Below, piece by piece: positions 1-9,120 of a stretch of DNA of 64,000 bases. The DNA is taken from NCBI RefSeq assembly GCF_001735805.1, contig NZ_CP017248.1:6262001-6326000 (forward strand). Reading direction: 5' to 3'. Under the pieces are notes generated by a model that saw only the letters and a list, made by a program, of their open reading frames with translations, had not been told where the DNA came from and made no database searches. The stretch is from Streptomyces fodineus (GTDB lineage Bacteria; Actinomycetota; Actinomycetes; Streptomycetales; Streptomycetaceae). Every line of letters begins with the position of its first letter. The first letter of the stretch is position 1. Position numbers and translations under genes: made by a program.

Positions 1-111
1 GTCCTCGGTGGCGCCGGTGTCGCCGCGCCGAACTCGCACTACGCTGCCTGCAACACCGCGGCGGTCGACCAGTCGCAGCAGGCCCCCTACGTCGGCGGTC
101 TGCTGTTCTGA
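1..111 (+). CDS. C-terminal end of a small, probably secreted protein (partial)
   Basis: Only the last 36 codons are present; the start lies left of the window. The visible tail is short-residue rich and ends in NSHYAACNTAAVDQSQQAP and then YVGGLLF before a TGA stop. A hairpin just downstream fits the end of a transcript. Its Ala/Asn/Gln-rich composition with a single Cys resembles the small secreted proteins at 20293-25299, but I cannot place it in a named family. It does not show the chaplin hydrophobic repeat. The reading frame is also open in other frames, so confidence is moderate. Confidence 0.5.
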   Translation, partial: VLGGAGVAAPNSHYAACNTAAVDQSQQAPYVGGLLF

Positions 112-125
112 GCAGCCCGGAGCCT

Positions 126-165
126 GGCGGCCCGCCGACGCTCGGCGGGCCGCCATCTGCTTTTT
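126..165 (+). terminator. Rho-independent-type hairpin after the partial gene
   Basis: A 13-bp perfect stem (126-138 with 142-154) with a 3-base loop is followed by a short T run at 161-165. It sits 14 bases after the stop codon at 109-111. Confidence 0.7.
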
Positions 166-211
166 CCGCACACCGCTTTTTCCGCACACTGCTTTTCCTA
201 TGCACACGAAG

Positions 212-244
212 AAGGCCGGCTCCGCGGCAGGCGGAGCCGGCCTT
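212..244 (-). terminator. Hairpin terminator of the small secreted protein gene
   Basis: A perfect 14-bp stem (212-225 with 231-244) with a 5-base loop lies just beyond the stop codon of the minus-strand gene. AA/TT ends on both sides would let it work in both directions, as expected between converging genes. Confidence 0.7.
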
Positions 245-267
245 TGCGGTCCGGCAGGGCATGTCCT

Positions 268-561
268 CTACTTGAGGGCCGGAAGCGCGGCGGGGGGCTT
301 GCCGTTGAGGGGGTTCGGCAGGGTGCCACCGAAGACGGGCGTCTTGACGACGCCGGACTTCTTCACGCCCTGCGCCGTCTGCTTGACATTGCTGGCCAGT
401 TCACCCGTCGGGATCTCGGCTGCGTTGGGGAGGGTGCGGGCGACCGTCTTCCCGTCCTCGAGGAGGCCCTGCCCCGGCAGGTCCGCGGCGACAGCGGGCG
501 TCGCAGCGCCGGCGATGGCCAGGACGCCGGCCATGAGCGCGGCAGCCTTCAGATTCTTCAT
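268..561 (-). CDS. Small secreted protein, function unknown
   Basis: The protein has 97 residues and starts with a clean Sec signal peptide: MKNLKAAALMAGVLAIAG, then a cut site after AVAA near residue 27. The mature part is about 70 residues, is rich in Pro, Gly, Lys and Thr, and ends in PPAALPALK. No cysteines or known domains are visible. I chose the ATG at 561 because GAAAGGAA lies just upstream; an ORF extension to 651 would put a charged stretch ahead of the signal peptide. It is probably an extracellular or wall-associated protein of the kind common in Streptomyces. No function can be assigned from the sequence. Confidence 0.7.
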   Translation of the reverse strand: MKNLKAAALMAGVLAIAGAATPAVAADLPGQGLLEDGKTVARTLPNAAEIPTGELASNVKQTAQGVKKSGVVKTPVFGGTLPNPLNGKPPAALPALK

Positions 562-846
562 TGGGTTCCTTTCATCTGGCTTCCGCTGGGCTAACGAGAG
601 ACGGTCACCGCGGGAAACTCCGCCGATGACAAGTTCCCGGAACTCATACATCCCGAATCACCGGGCAACCTTTTTATCGGATTATTCCTCTGAACGTGGT
701 CGTCTTTTCGACACGGTTGACGGTTTCCGGGAAAAAGACGGATAAGCGGCTAGTGTTGCCTACTGAATCCGATGTGTTTATCCCGAACCTCCGTTCATAC
801 GCTTTGCGACTGGTTCGGAATGTTTCTCCGGAAGGGAAGCTCGGTC

Positions 847-2031
847 ATGCGCATTCCCCTCGGTTCCGTCCCGCGCCGTGCGACGCGGCCCGCCGCTCGC
901 GAGCCGCACGTCCTGCACGTCACGCAGCCGGTGGAGGGCGGTGTCGCCCGCTTCGTGACGGACCTGGCGGCGGCACAGCTCGCCGCAGGCCTGCGCGTCA
1001 CCGTGGCCTGCCCGCGAGGCGGCACGCTGACCGACGCACTGCGCGCGGCGGGCTGCAGGGTGCTGCCCTGGGACGCGACCCGCTCACCGGGACCACACCT
1101 TCCCGGTGAGGTGGGGCGGCTGGCGCGGCTGCTGCGCGAGGTACGGCCCGATGTGCTGCACGCGCACAGCGCGAAGGCGGGGCTCGCGGCGCGGCTCGCG
1201 GCGCGCGGCCGGCTGCCGACCGTCTTCCAGCCGCACGCGTGGTCGTTCGAGGCCGTGGACGGCGTCATGGCCCAGGCGGCGCTGCGTTGGGAGCAGTTCG
1301 GGGCGCGGTGGGCGACGCGCGTCCTGTGCGTGAGCGAGGCGGAACGGCGTACCGGGGAACAGAACGGCATCTCCGCCCACTGGCATGTGATCCCCAACGG
1401 TGTCGACACCCGCAGGTTCCGGCCGGAAGGCAGCATTGCCCGGTCCGGGACGGGCCCCCTCGTCGTCTGCGTGGGACGGCTGTGCCGCCAGAAGGGCCAG
1501 GACGTGCTCCTTCAGGCCTGGCCCGCCGTCGCGCGGCAACTGCCCGCCGCCCGGCTGGTGCTGGTCGGCGACGGTCCCGACGCGCGGCAACTGCGCGCGC
1601 TCGCGCCCGCGTCGGTGGAGTTCGCCGGCCCCGCACTCGACGCCGCCCCCTGGTACCGCGCCGCCGACGTGGTGGTCCTGCCGTCCCGCTGGGAGGGCAT
1701 GGCGCTCGTCCCCCTGGAGGCCATGGCATGCGCCCGGCCGGTGCTCGTCACGGACGTGGACGGAGCGCGCGAGAGCCTGCCGCCCGGCCATGTGCCGCAC
1801 TGCCTGGTGCCGCCGGAGGACCCCGAGACGCTGGCACGGGCGCTGACGGCGCTGCTGCGCCGCGCCCCGTTGCGCGCCGCACTGGGCGCGCAGGGCCGCG
1901 CCCACGTGGTCGCTGCACACGACGTACAGCAGACCACGGATGCAGTGATCGATGTGTACCGCGAACTGCTCGGCACTGTCACCACGCCGGTCGTGGTACC
2001 CAACCAGAGCAGGGAGTCCATCACCACATGA
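847..2031 (+). CDS. GT4-family glycosyltransferase
   Basis: The 394-residue protein is a GT-B fold retaining glycosyltransferase. It starts with an N-terminal Rossmann segment (LHVTQPVEGGVARFVTDLA) typical of sugar transferases that act on lipid-linked acceptors. The C-terminal half has the nucleotide-sugar signature: VCVGRLCRQKGQDVLL and the E-x7-E motif EGMALVPLEAMA near residue 290. It should act at the cytoplasmic face of the membrane, adding a sugar to an undecaprenyl-linked saccharide. The ATG at 847 has GGAAGGGAAG upstream; an ATG at 820 is also possible. It is the first gene of the polysaccharide operon and overlaps the next start by ATGA. Confidence 0.9.
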   Translation: MRIPLGSVPRRATRPAAREPHVLHVTQPVEGGVARFVTDLAAAQLAAGLRVTVACPRGGTLTDALRAAGCRVLPWDATRSPGPHLPGEVGRLARLLREVRPDVLHAHSAKAGLAARLAARGRLPTVFQPHAWSFEAVDGVMAQAALRWEQFGARWATRVLCVSEAERRTGEQNGISAHWHVIPNGVDTRRFRPEGSIARSGTGPLVVCVGRLCRQKGQDVLLQAWPAVARQLPAARLVLVGDGPDARQLRALAPASVEFAGPALDAAPWYRAADVVVLPSRWEGMALVPLEAMACARPVLVTDVDGARESLPPGHVPHCLVPPEDPETLARALTALLRRAPLRAALGAQGRAHVVAAHDVQQTTDAVIDVYRELLGTVTTPVVVPNQSRESITT

Positions 2032-3503
2032 CTGCGGAAAGCACCGTACCCCCACCGGCCGGGCGGTCCCGGGCGGCGGGGCGCGCCGTCTCGCTCCTCG
2101 ACCCGCCCGGCGCCGCCACCGGGCGGTGGCTGCCTTCCGGGCGTGGCCCCCGCCGCACGCGGCGGACCTCGTGGACGCCGCTGCTGATCGCCGACGCGGT
2201 CGCCATCCCGCCGGCCGCCCTGGTCGTGCCCGGGGCCCACCGGTACCCGCTGCTGATCGCCTTCGCCTTCCTGGGGCTGTGCGTGACCGGTCTGAACCGG
2301 CGGGCCCTGCTCTACGACACCTCCGACGTCCCCGGGGCGCTCGAGGAACTGCCCGCCGTCTGCTGGCGCGTCACCGTCGGCTGGGCGGTCGTAGCCGCGC
2401 TCTCCCCGCTGCGACAGCTGCCGATGACCGTGCTCGCCGCCGCCTGCGCCGTGCACTGCCTGGTGGCCTGCACGGGACGCGAAGCGGTGCACTGGCGCCG
2501 GCGCGTGAGGCTCAGACGCCGGCCCCGTCCCGCCCTGGTGGTGGGGCCGGTCCCGGCGGCCGCGCGGGTCGCCGCCGCGTTGCAGCGCCGCCCGGGGTGC
2601 GGCACATGGCCGGTGGGCCTTGTCGCCGACACACCGGACTGCGTCCCGCCCTCCGGCGACCGGCCCGCGCTGCCGGTCCTCACCACGCGCGAGGAGGCGC
2701 ATCGCGCGCTCATCCAGAACGGTGTGGAGACGGTGCTCGTCGTGGGGCCCTCGACCCGGGCGCAGAGGGCCCCGCTGCTGCGGGAACTCGCCGCGTTCGG
2801 ATGCGTGCTGTGGGAGCTGGACACGGACCCGCCGTCGTACAGCCTGCGCGGCAGGCGCGGGCGGGCGGAGCACCTCGTGGGGTTCCCCCGCAGGCTGCTG
2901 TACACGGACTCCGGGCGGCACGGCGGCGGTGTCCTCGGCAAGCGGATGCTCGACGTCGTCCTCTCCGGTGTGCTGCTGCTGCTCGCCGCCCCGGTGCTGC
3001 TGGCCTGCGCGGCGGGCCTGAGGCTCACCGAGGGGCCGGGTGTGGTGTTCCGGCAGGAACGAATCGGCAAGGGCGGACGGCCGTTCACCATGCTGAAGTT
3101 CCGCACCCACCGGCCCGCCAGCGCGCACGAGGCCGCGACCCGCTGGAGCGTGGCGGACGAGCAGGACATGAGCCGCCTGTGCCAGTTCCTGCGCCGTACC
3201 TCGCTGGATGAGCTGCTCCAGCTGTGGAACGTCTTCCGGGGCGACATGAGCCTGGTCGGACCGAGACCCGAACGCCCTTATTTCGTCACCAAGTTCAGCC
3301 AGGCACACCCGGGCTACCCGGCGCGCCACCGGATGCGGACCGGCATCACCGGACTCGCCCAGATCCACGGGCTGCGCGGCGACACCTCGATCGAGGACCG
3401 GTGCCGCTTCGACAACGCCTACATCGACAACTGGTCGCTGTGGCAGGACATCTGCATTCTGGTGCGCACGGCGCTGCTGTTCGTACGGCCGACGGGGAGC
3501 TGA
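2028..3503 (+). CDS. Polyprenyl-phosphate sugar-1-phosphate transferase (WbaP/CpsE type)
   Basis: At 491 residues this matches exopolysaccharide initiating transferases: four or five N-terminal membrane helices, a middle soluble domain, then a catalytic domain introduced by a membrane hairpin (KRMLDVVLSGVLLLLAAPVL, near residue 305). Diagnostic catalytic motifs are visible: FRQERIGKGGRPFTMLKFRT and, nearer the end, RRTSLDELLQLWNVFRGDMS followed by LVGPRPE. The enzyme moves a sugar-1-phosphate from a nucleotide sugar to undecaprenyl phosphate and so starts the repeat unit. The start codon ATG overlaps the upstream stop (ATGA), implying translational coupling. The flanking glycosyltransferases and flippase support the role. 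Confidence 0.93.
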   Translation: MTAESTVPPPAGRSRAAGRAVSLLDPPGAATGRWLPSGRGPRRTRRTSWTPLLIADAVAIPPAALVVPGAHRYPLLIAFAFLGLCVTGLNRRALLYDTSDVPGALEELPAVCWRVTVGWAVVAALSPLRQLPMTVLAAACAVHCLVACTGREAVHWRRRVRLRRRPRPALVVGPVPAAARVAAALQRRPGCGTWPVGLVADTPDCVPPSGDRPALPVLTTREEAHRALIQNGVETVLVVGPSTRAQRAPLLRELAAFGCVLWELDTDPPSYSLRGRRGRAEHLVGFPRRLLYTDSGRHGGGVLGKRMLDVVLSGVLLLLAAPVLLACAAGLRLTEGPGVVFRQERIGKGGRPFTMLKFRTHRPASAHEAATRWSVADEQDMSRLCQFLRRTSLDELLQLWNVFRGDMSLVGPRPERPYFVTKFSQAHPGYPARHRMRTGITGLAQIHGLRGDTSIEDRCRFDNAYIDNWSLWQDICILVRTALLFVRPTGS

Positions 3504-3509
3504 CCACCC

Positions 3510-4844
3510 GTGAGCGCTCCCCCCGTGGCCTCGCCGCCGCTGGTGCTGCCCCCTGCGCTGCCGGCGCTGCGCCGCGCTGCGCCGGTCCTGCCCGTCGTGG
3601 GGATCGTCGCCATGCTGGGGCTGCCGGTCGTACCGGGCAGCAACGCCACCCCGGCCGACGCGGTGTCGGGGCTCGTCGTGCTGTGGGCCGTGGTACGGAC
3701 CGCGCGGCGGGCACGGCGCCCGCTGACGGCGACGGCCGCGGTCGTCCTGGGGCTGCCGGTGGTGGGCATCGCGGTGGCCGCGAGCGGGGCGGCGACGCCC
3801 GGCGACACCCTGACCGGACTGGCCCGCTATCTGCAGGTGCTGGTGCTCGTCCCGGTCGCGGTGGTGCTGCTGGTGCGGGACCGGCGCGACGCCCGGCTGG
3901 TGCTCTGGTCGCTGGTCGCTCTCGCGCTGTGGCAGGGCACGATCGGGGTGCACCAGTACCTCACCGGAACCGGGGCCTCGTATCAGGGGACCGACATCCG
4001 GGCGGTGGGCACGTTCGGGCCGACCGACGTGACGGGGATGGCGACCGCCGTGGCCTTCGGACTGGTGGCCGCGACCGGTCTCGCCCTCGGAGCGGGGGCG
4101 CGGCGGCAGCGGCTCGTGGCGGCCGTGTGTGCGCAGGCGCTGCTCGTGCCGCTCGCGCTGTCCTTCAGCCGAGGTGCCTGGATCGCCACGGCCGTCGCGT
4201 GCGGGGCGCAACTGCTGTCGGCCGGTGTGCGGCGTACGGCAAAGGTGTGCGCGGCCGCGGTCGCCGCCTCGGTGGTGCTGGTGGGCGGGCTCGGCCTGGG
4301 CGCCGCGGCCCTTCAGGAGCGGCTGACCAGCATCACCCAGGTCGCCGACGCACCGGACCAGTCGGTCGTCGACCGCTACAGCCTCTGGTCGGCGGCCACC
4401 GGCATGTGGCGCGGGCACCCGGTGACGGGCGTCGGGCTGAAGGCCTTCCCCGCACACCGGGACGGCCATGCCCCGCTCGCACTGTCGTCGGGCAGCGACA
4501 CGGACGCGCCGGGCTGGGGCTTTCGGCGTCAGCCCCTGCTCTCGCCGCACAACATGTACCTGCTGCTGCTCAGCGAGCAGGGCCTGCTGGGCGCGGTCAC
4601 GGTGGCCGGCAGCTGGCTGGCCCTGCTGGTCTGCGGCACGCGGCGGCTGCGGCGGGCGGGGCCGGCCCGGGACTGCGCCGTCGCGGCCTGCGGGCTGCTG
4701 GTGTGGCAGTGCGTGGACTTCCTCTACGCCGACATCGGCGGGCCCTCCACCATGCTGACGGCCGTGTGCCTCGGGCTCGGCGCCTGGTGGGCGCTGGCAC
4801 GCGGCGCGACAACGGCCACGGCCGCGGAGGCGGGCGTGCGATGA
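3510..4844 (+). CDS. O-antigen ligase / polymerase-like membrane protein
   Basis: The 444-residue protein is almost entirely hydrophobic, with about ten to twelve predicted membrane helices. A larger extracytoplasmic loop holds GVGLKAFPAHRDGH and SPHNMYLLLLSEQGLLG, which is the H-N-x-Y-L-x-L-x-x-E pattern of WaaL/Wzy (O-antigen ligase superfamily) proteins. It probably polymerises or ligates the lipid-linked repeat units on the outer face of the membrane. It starts with GTG six bases after the preceding stop and ends in an ATGA overlap with the flippase gene. Whether it is a ligase or a polymerase cannot be told from the sequence. Confidence 0.85.
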   Translation: MSAPPVASPPLVLPPALPALRRAAPVLPVVGIVAMLGLPVVPGSNATPADAVSGLVVLWAVVRTARRARRPLTATAAVVLGLPVVGIAVAASGAATPGDTLTGLARYLQVLVLVPVAVVLLVRDRRDARLVLWSLVALALWQGTIGVHQYLTGTGASYQGTDIRAVGTFGPTDVTGMATAVAFGLVAATGLALGAGARRQRLVAAVCAQALLVPLALSFSRGAWIATAVACGAQLLSAGVRRTAKVCAAAVAASVVLVGGLGLGAAALQERLTSITQVADAPDQSVVDRYSLWSAATGMWRGHPVTGVGLKAFPAHRDGHAPLALSSGSDTDAPGWGFRRQPLLSPHNMYLLLLSEQGLLGAVTVAGSWLALLVCGTRRLRRAGPARDCAVAACGLLVWQCVDFLYADIGGPSTMLTAVCLGLGAWWALARGATTATAAEAGVR

Positions 4845-6535
4845 GACCCACAGCCGATGGGACGACGGTGACAGCGGCGACGGCCGATTCCGCGCCCGGC
4901 GGGGACGGCGTCCGCCCGGCCGAGGGCCGCGAGGGGTCGGCGACCGCGGGCCGGGCGGACGCTCCCTCGGGCGGTTTCCTCGCGAGGGCGACCTTTGTCT
5001 CCGCCGCGCTGTCCGTGGCCGGAGCGCTGCTGGGACTCGGCCGGGACCAGACGCTCGCGCATCTCTTCGGCGCCGGCGTGGCCACCGACGCATTCCTGGT
5101 GGCCTGGACCCTGCCGGAACTGGCCTCGACCCTGCTGATCGAGGACGGGATGGCGTTCGTCCTCGTACCCGCGTTCAGCGCGGCGCTCGCGCGACGGGCA
5201 GGCGGGAGCACGTCCCCCGACCCGGTGCGCGCGCTGGTCGCCGCCTCGCTGCCGCGGCTGTGCCTCGCCTTCGCCGTCGTGGCCGCCCTGCTCGTGGCCG
5301 GGGCGCCGCTGGTCGTGCGGATCCTCGCGCCCGGCCTGCCCCACCCGTCCCTCGCCGTGGACTGCACCCGGCTGACCGCGACCTGTGTTCTGAGCTTCGG
5401 GCTGGCCGGCTACTGCGGTGCCGCGCTCCGCGCCCACCGCAGATATCTCGCCCCGGCGGCGATCTACGTGACGTACAACGCCGCGATCATCGCCACGATG
5501 TTCTTCCTCAGCGAGCGCTGGGGCGTGCGCTCCGCCGCACTCGGTGTCGCCCTCGGCGGGTGTCTCATGGTCGCCGTGCAGGCGCCGTCGCTGTGGCGCC
5601 GTATCTCCCAGCGCCCCGACGAGCCCACCGCGTACGGCGGGGACGAGGGCCGGCCGCTCACCTTCGCCCTCGTCTGCCCCGTCCTGCTCTTCGCCCTGTG
5701 CCGCCAGTCGCAGGTGCTCATCGAGCGGTACTTCGCCTCCGGGCTGCCCGCCGGTGCCATCTCGCACCTCAACTATGCCCAGAAGATCGGTCAGTTGCCG
5801 ATGTCCCTGGCGCTGATGCTGTGCATCGTCACCTTCCCCGTGGTGGCGCGGGCCATCGCGGAGGGCGACACCCGGCGGGCCCGGGACCGCATCGAGCGGG
5901 ATCTGGTGATGGTGACCTGCATCGTGCTGCTGGGCGCCGCCGTGATCACGGCCTGCGCCCCGCAGATCGTCCAACTCCTCTTCCAGCGCGGCGCCTTCAC
6001 GGCCGAGGACGCCGCCGCGACCGCCGCCGTCATGCGGGTGTACACGCTCGGGCTGCTCGGCCACACGCTGGTGGGTGCCCTGGTGCGGGCGTATTTCTCG
6101 GCGGGCCGCGCGACCTGGTACCCGACGGGCGTGATGGCCCTGGGCATGACGGCCACCGCCGTCATCGGCGCCTTCACCGTGGGCCGCTGGGGCGCGTGCG
6201 GAATCGCCGCGGCCAACATGGCCGGCATCACCCTGACCGCGGCGCTCCTGCTGCGCGGGCTGGGCCGGCACACGGTCGCCGTGCGCGTCCGCCGCATCGT
6301 GACCGAACTGGCCAAGCCGCTCCGGGCGGCGGTGGGCGCCGCCGGAGTGGGACTGCTGTGCGCACAGCCGTTCACCTCGCCGTCGGACGCCCTCGCCGCG
6401 GGCTGTCTGAGCGTCACCACCGTCTATCTGCTGCTGGCCTGGGTCCTCGACGCGGCAGGAGCCCGTTCGCTGGGCCTCGCCGCGTTCCTCACCGTCCGAT
6501 GGTCCTTCACCCGAAAGAACGATCATGGTCGTTGA
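4841..6535 (+). CDS. MurJ/MviN-family lipid-linked saccharide flippase
   Basis: The 564-residue protein has about fourteen membrane helices and MurJ-family signatures: LGLGRDQTLAHLFGAGVATDAF near residue 63, LPELASTLLIEDGMAFVLVPAFS, and the mid-protein NYAQKIGQLPMSLALML. The first 40 residues are a disordered Gly/Ala/Asp-rich extension. Dedicated paralogues of MurJ next to sugar transferases are expected to flip an undecaprenyl-linked oligosaccharide other than lipid II. It overlaps its neighbours by 4 and 11 bases, which ties it to the polysaccharide operon. Being the housekeeping MurJ is less likely in this context. Confidence 0.9.
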   Translation: MRPTADGTTVTAATADSAPGGDGVRPAEGREGSATAGRADAPSGGFLARATFVSAALSVAGALLGLGRDQTLAHLFGAGVATDAFLVAWTLPELASTLLIEDGMAFVLVPAFSAALARRAGGSTSPDPVRALVAASLPRLCLAFAVVAALLVAGAPLVVRILAPGLPHPSLAVDCTRLTATCVLSFGLAGYCGAALRAHRRYLAPAAIYVTYNAAIIATMFFLSERWGVRSAALGVALGGCLMVAVQAPSLWRRISQRPDEPTAYGGDEGRPLTFALVCPVLLFALCRQSQVLIERYFASGLPAGAISHLNYAQKIGQLPMSLALMLCIVTFPVVARAIAEGDTRRARDRIERDLVMVTCIVLLGAAVITACAPQIVQLLFQRGAFTAEDAAATAAVMRVYTLGLLGHTLVGALVRAYFSAGRATWYPTGVMALGMTATAVIGAFTVGRWGACGIAAANMAGITLTAALLLRGLGRHTVAVRVRRIVTELAKPLRAAVGAAGVGLLCAQPFTSPSDALAAGCLSVTTVYLLLAWVLDAAGARSLGLAAFLTVRWSFTRKNDHGR

Positions 6536-7316
6536 CGCCTCGCAAGCTCATAGTGCGGCCGGACAGGAGCCCGCACCGGTCATAGAGGGACGGTCCCGCA
6601 GAGGGCCCGCGGCATGGGTGGCCATGTACCACTCGGTCTCGGACCACGGGGACGACCCCTTCAACATCACCGTCTCCGCCGCCCGCCTCGCCCGGCAGCT
6701 GGCCTGGCTGCGCGGCCGGGGCCTGCGCGGGGTGAGCATGCGCGACCTGCTGGCCGCCCGCGCCCAGGGGCAGGAGCGCGGGCTGGTCGGGCTCACCTTC
6801 GACGACGGGTACGCCGACTTCGTCACCACCGCGCTGCCCGTGCTGCGCCACTGGGAGTGCGGTGCGACCGTGTTCGTGGTGGCCGGGCGGCTCGGCGGGC
6901 ACAACGACTGGGAGATGTCCGGCCCGCGCAAGCGGCTGCTCGCGGCGGACGACATCCGCCGCCTCGTCGCCCTGGGGGTGGAGGTCGCCTCGCACGGCCT
7001 CACCCACTGCGACCTCACCCGGGTCCCGGACGACGTGCTGCGCGCGGAGGTCCACGGCAGCCGCATCCTGCTCGCCGAGCTCACCGGCCTGGAGATCCGT
7101 GGCTTCTGCTACCCGTACGGCAGGTTCGACGCGCGGGTCGGAGCGGCCGTCCACCACGCCGGCTACCGCTACGCGTGTGCCGTCGACCCCGGCCCCGGGG
7201 ACGCCGGCGACCTGGCGCTGCCCCGTATCCACATCGGGGAGGCCGACACCGGGGTGCGCCTGGAAGTGAAGCGGCGCCTCGCCCGCGCCCGCGGACGCGC
7301 CGTGGAGGCCCCATGA
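6525..7316 (+). CDS. Polysaccharide deacetylase (NodB domain, CE4)
   Basis: The 263-residue protein carries the CE4/NodB core: the catalytic TFDDGYADF motif near residue 90, the zinc-binding SHGLTH motif near residue 157, and GFCYPYGRFD near residue 190. It should remove N-acetyl groups from a carbohydrate chain. The N-terminus lacks an obvious signal peptide or membrane helix, so it may act in the cytoplasm on a lipid-linked intermediate. The start lies inside the flippase gene (11-base overlap) and the end overlaps the next glycosyltransferase by ATGA. Confidence 0.9.
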   Translation: MVVDASQAHSAAGQEPAPVIEGRSRRGPAAWVAMYHSVSDHGDDPFNITVSAARLARQLAWLRGRGLRGVSMRDLLAARAQGQERGLVGLTFDDGYADFVTTALPVLRHWECGATVFVVAGRLGGHNDWEMSGPRKRLLAADDIRRLVALGVEVASHGLTHCDLTRVPDDVLRAEVHGSRILLAELTGLEIRGFCYPYGRFDARVGAAVHHAGYRYACAVDPGPGDAGDLALPRIHIGEADTGVRLEVKRRLARARGRAVEAP

Positions 7317-8455
7317 GAGTGCTGCACATCATCACCGGCCTCGGCGTGGGCGGGGCCGAGCAGCAACTGCGCCTGCTGCTGCGTCATCTGCCCGCCCGGT
7401 GCGACGTGATCACACTGACCCACCCCGGTCGGGTCGCCGACGGGCTGACCGCCGACGGCGTCCGCGTCACCGACCTCGCCATGGGCGGCAACCGGGACAT
7501 CGGTGCCCTGTTCCGCCTGGCCCGGCACATCCGCGCCGGCCGCTACGACGTGGTGCACACGCACCTGTACCGGGCCTGCGTGTACGGGCGGATCGCCGCG
7601 CGGCTCGCCGGAGTCCGGGCGGTGGTGGCCACGGAACACTCGCTGGGCGCACAGCAGTTGGAGGGCAGGACCCTGAACGCGGGCATCCGGGCCCTGTACC
7701 TGGCCACCGAACGCCTCGGCCGTGCCACGGTCGCCGTCTCCCCGACGGTCGCCGGGCTGCTGCGCGGCTGGGGCGTGCCCGGCCGGCGCATCCGCGTCGT
7801 CCCGAACGGCATCGACGCCTGCCGCTTCCGCTTCGACGAGGTGCGGCGCAAGGAGGCCCGCGCGTTCTACCGACTGCCGCAGGATGCGTACGTGGTGGGC
7901 TGCGTCGGCCGGATCGTCCCCGGCAAGCGCTTCGAGGTGGCGGTGCGCGCGCTGGCCCTGCTGCCCGCCGACGTGCGGTTGCTGCTGATCGGTGCCGGCC
8001 CCGAGCAACGGACGCTGCAGCACGTCGCGGGGGAGCTGGGGGTCGCGGACCGGATGCTGATGACCGGCGAGCTCCCCTGCCCGCCGGAGCCCCTGCCCGA
8101 CGCACCCGACCTGCCCTCGGTGCTGTCCGCGTTGGACGCGCTGGCCGCGCCCGCCATGGAAGAGACGTTCGGCCTGGCCGTGCTGGAGGCACTCGCGGCC
8201 GGGCTGCCCGTGCTGTACACGTCCGCCCCCGCCCTCGCGGACCTGCCCGCGCAGGCGGCTCCGCGCGCCCGGCGCGTCACCGGCGGGGCCGGAGACTACG
8301 CGCGCGAACTGCTGCGGCTGCGTGCGGAAGGAACCGGCGAACGCGCCGTCCCGGACGCCGTGCGGCACTACAGCATCGAGCACACCGCCCGGCAGCTGAT
8401 GGACGTGTACACGGCCGTCCTGTCCGGTCACGACCTGGAAGCGAGCCCCTCATGA
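7313..8455 (+). CDS. GT4-family glycosyltransferase
   Basis: The protein has 380 residues with a GT-B fold. The N-terminus MRVLHIITGLGVGGAEQQL is the classical acceptor-side glycine loop of GT4 enzymes. The donor side shows PNGIDACRFRFDEVRRK, VGCVGRIVPGKRFEVAV and the E-x7-E motif EETFGLAVLEALAAG near residue 280. It presumably adds one sugar of the repeat unit. The start overlaps the deacetylase stop by four bases, and the end overlaps the Wzz-like gene by four bases, so it belongs to the coupled operon. Confidence 0.9.
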   Translation: MRVLHIITGLGVGGAEQQLRLLLRHLPARCDVITLTHPGRVADGLTADGVRVTDLAMGGNRDIGALFRLARHIRAGRYDVVHTHLYRACVYGRIAARLAGVRAVVATEHSLGAQQLEGRTLNAGIRALYLATERLGRATVAVSPTVAGLLRGWGVPGRRIRVVPNGIDACRFRFDEVRRKEARAFYRLPQDAYVVGCVGRIVPGKRFEVAVRALALLPADVRLLLIGAGPEQRTLQHVAGELGVADRMLMTGELPCPPEPLPDAPDLPSVLSALDALAAPAMEETFGLAVLEALAAGLPVLYTSAPALADLPAQAAPRARRVTGGAGDYARELLRLRAEGTGERAVPDAVRHYSIEHTARQLMDVYTAVLSGHDLEASPS

Positions 8456-9120
8456 CCGACACGCCCGCACCGCCCGTGCGTCTGCACCGCCGCATCCTCA
8501 CCGGCGCCTCGCGGCTGCTGCCGCGGTGGCTGATCCCGGTCTGCGCCCTGCTCGGCGCCGCGGCCGGAGGCGCGTACGGGGTGGTGAAGCCACCGCAGTA
8601 CTCGGCCACGAGCTACGTCATCGCCGTGCCGGCCGAGAAGTCCAGGTCCGACCCGGCGACGGCGCTCGGCTTCGCGCAGGCGTACGGCCGCGTCGCGACC
8701 CAGCTCGCCGTGCTGGCCGAGGCCCAGAAGAGCGTGGGTGTGCCGGCGGCGAAGCTGCGCGGCAGCGTGCGGGCCGAGACCTCGCCCGACGCACCGATGA
8801 TCGCGATCACGGCGGTCTCCGGGCGTCCCCGCCAGGCCGCCGACATCGCCAACGCCGTGTCCGGGGCGCTCACCGTGCAGGCCAACCAGTCCAAGAAGGC
8901 CACCGGCATCGCGCTCGCGCACCTGTCCCGGGCGCTCGCCCCCACCGAGCCGTCGTCCGAGTCCCCGGCGCTGACCTCGCTCGTGGGTGCCAGCGCCGGC
9001 GGCCTGCTGGGCGGCCTCGCCCTGCTGGCCCGGCCGCGGCGGGAGGCGGCGGACGGTCAGCGGGGACGGGCGCAACTGCCCGCCCCGGCAGCCGCGGTCG
9101 ACGCCCAGGAGGCGCTGTGA
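8452..9120 (+). CDS. Wzz-like chain-length / polysaccharide co-polymerase membrane protein
   Basis: The 222-residue protein has a membrane helix near each end (LIPVCALLGAAAGGAYGVV near residue 27 and LVGASAGGLLGGLALLARP near residue 180) around an extracytoplasmic Ala-rich helical domain. The stretch after the first helix, PPQYSATSYVIAVPAEKS, is the usual start of Wzz/GumC-type domains. Such proteins set chain length or couple polymerisation to export. It has no kinase domain, so it would be a co-polymerase lacking the BY-kinase half. It is coupled on both sides by four-base overlaps. Confidence 0.82.
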   Translation: MTDTPAPPVRLHRRILTGASRLLPRWLIPVCALLGAAAGGAYGVVKPPQYSATSYVIAVPAEKSRSDPATALGFAQAYGRVATQLAVLAEAQKSVGVPAAKLRGSVRAETSPDAPMIAITAVSGRPRQAADIANAVSGALTVQANQSKKATGIALAHLSRALAPTEPSSESPALTSLVGASAGGLLGGLALLARPRREAADGQRGRAQLPAPAAAVDAQEAL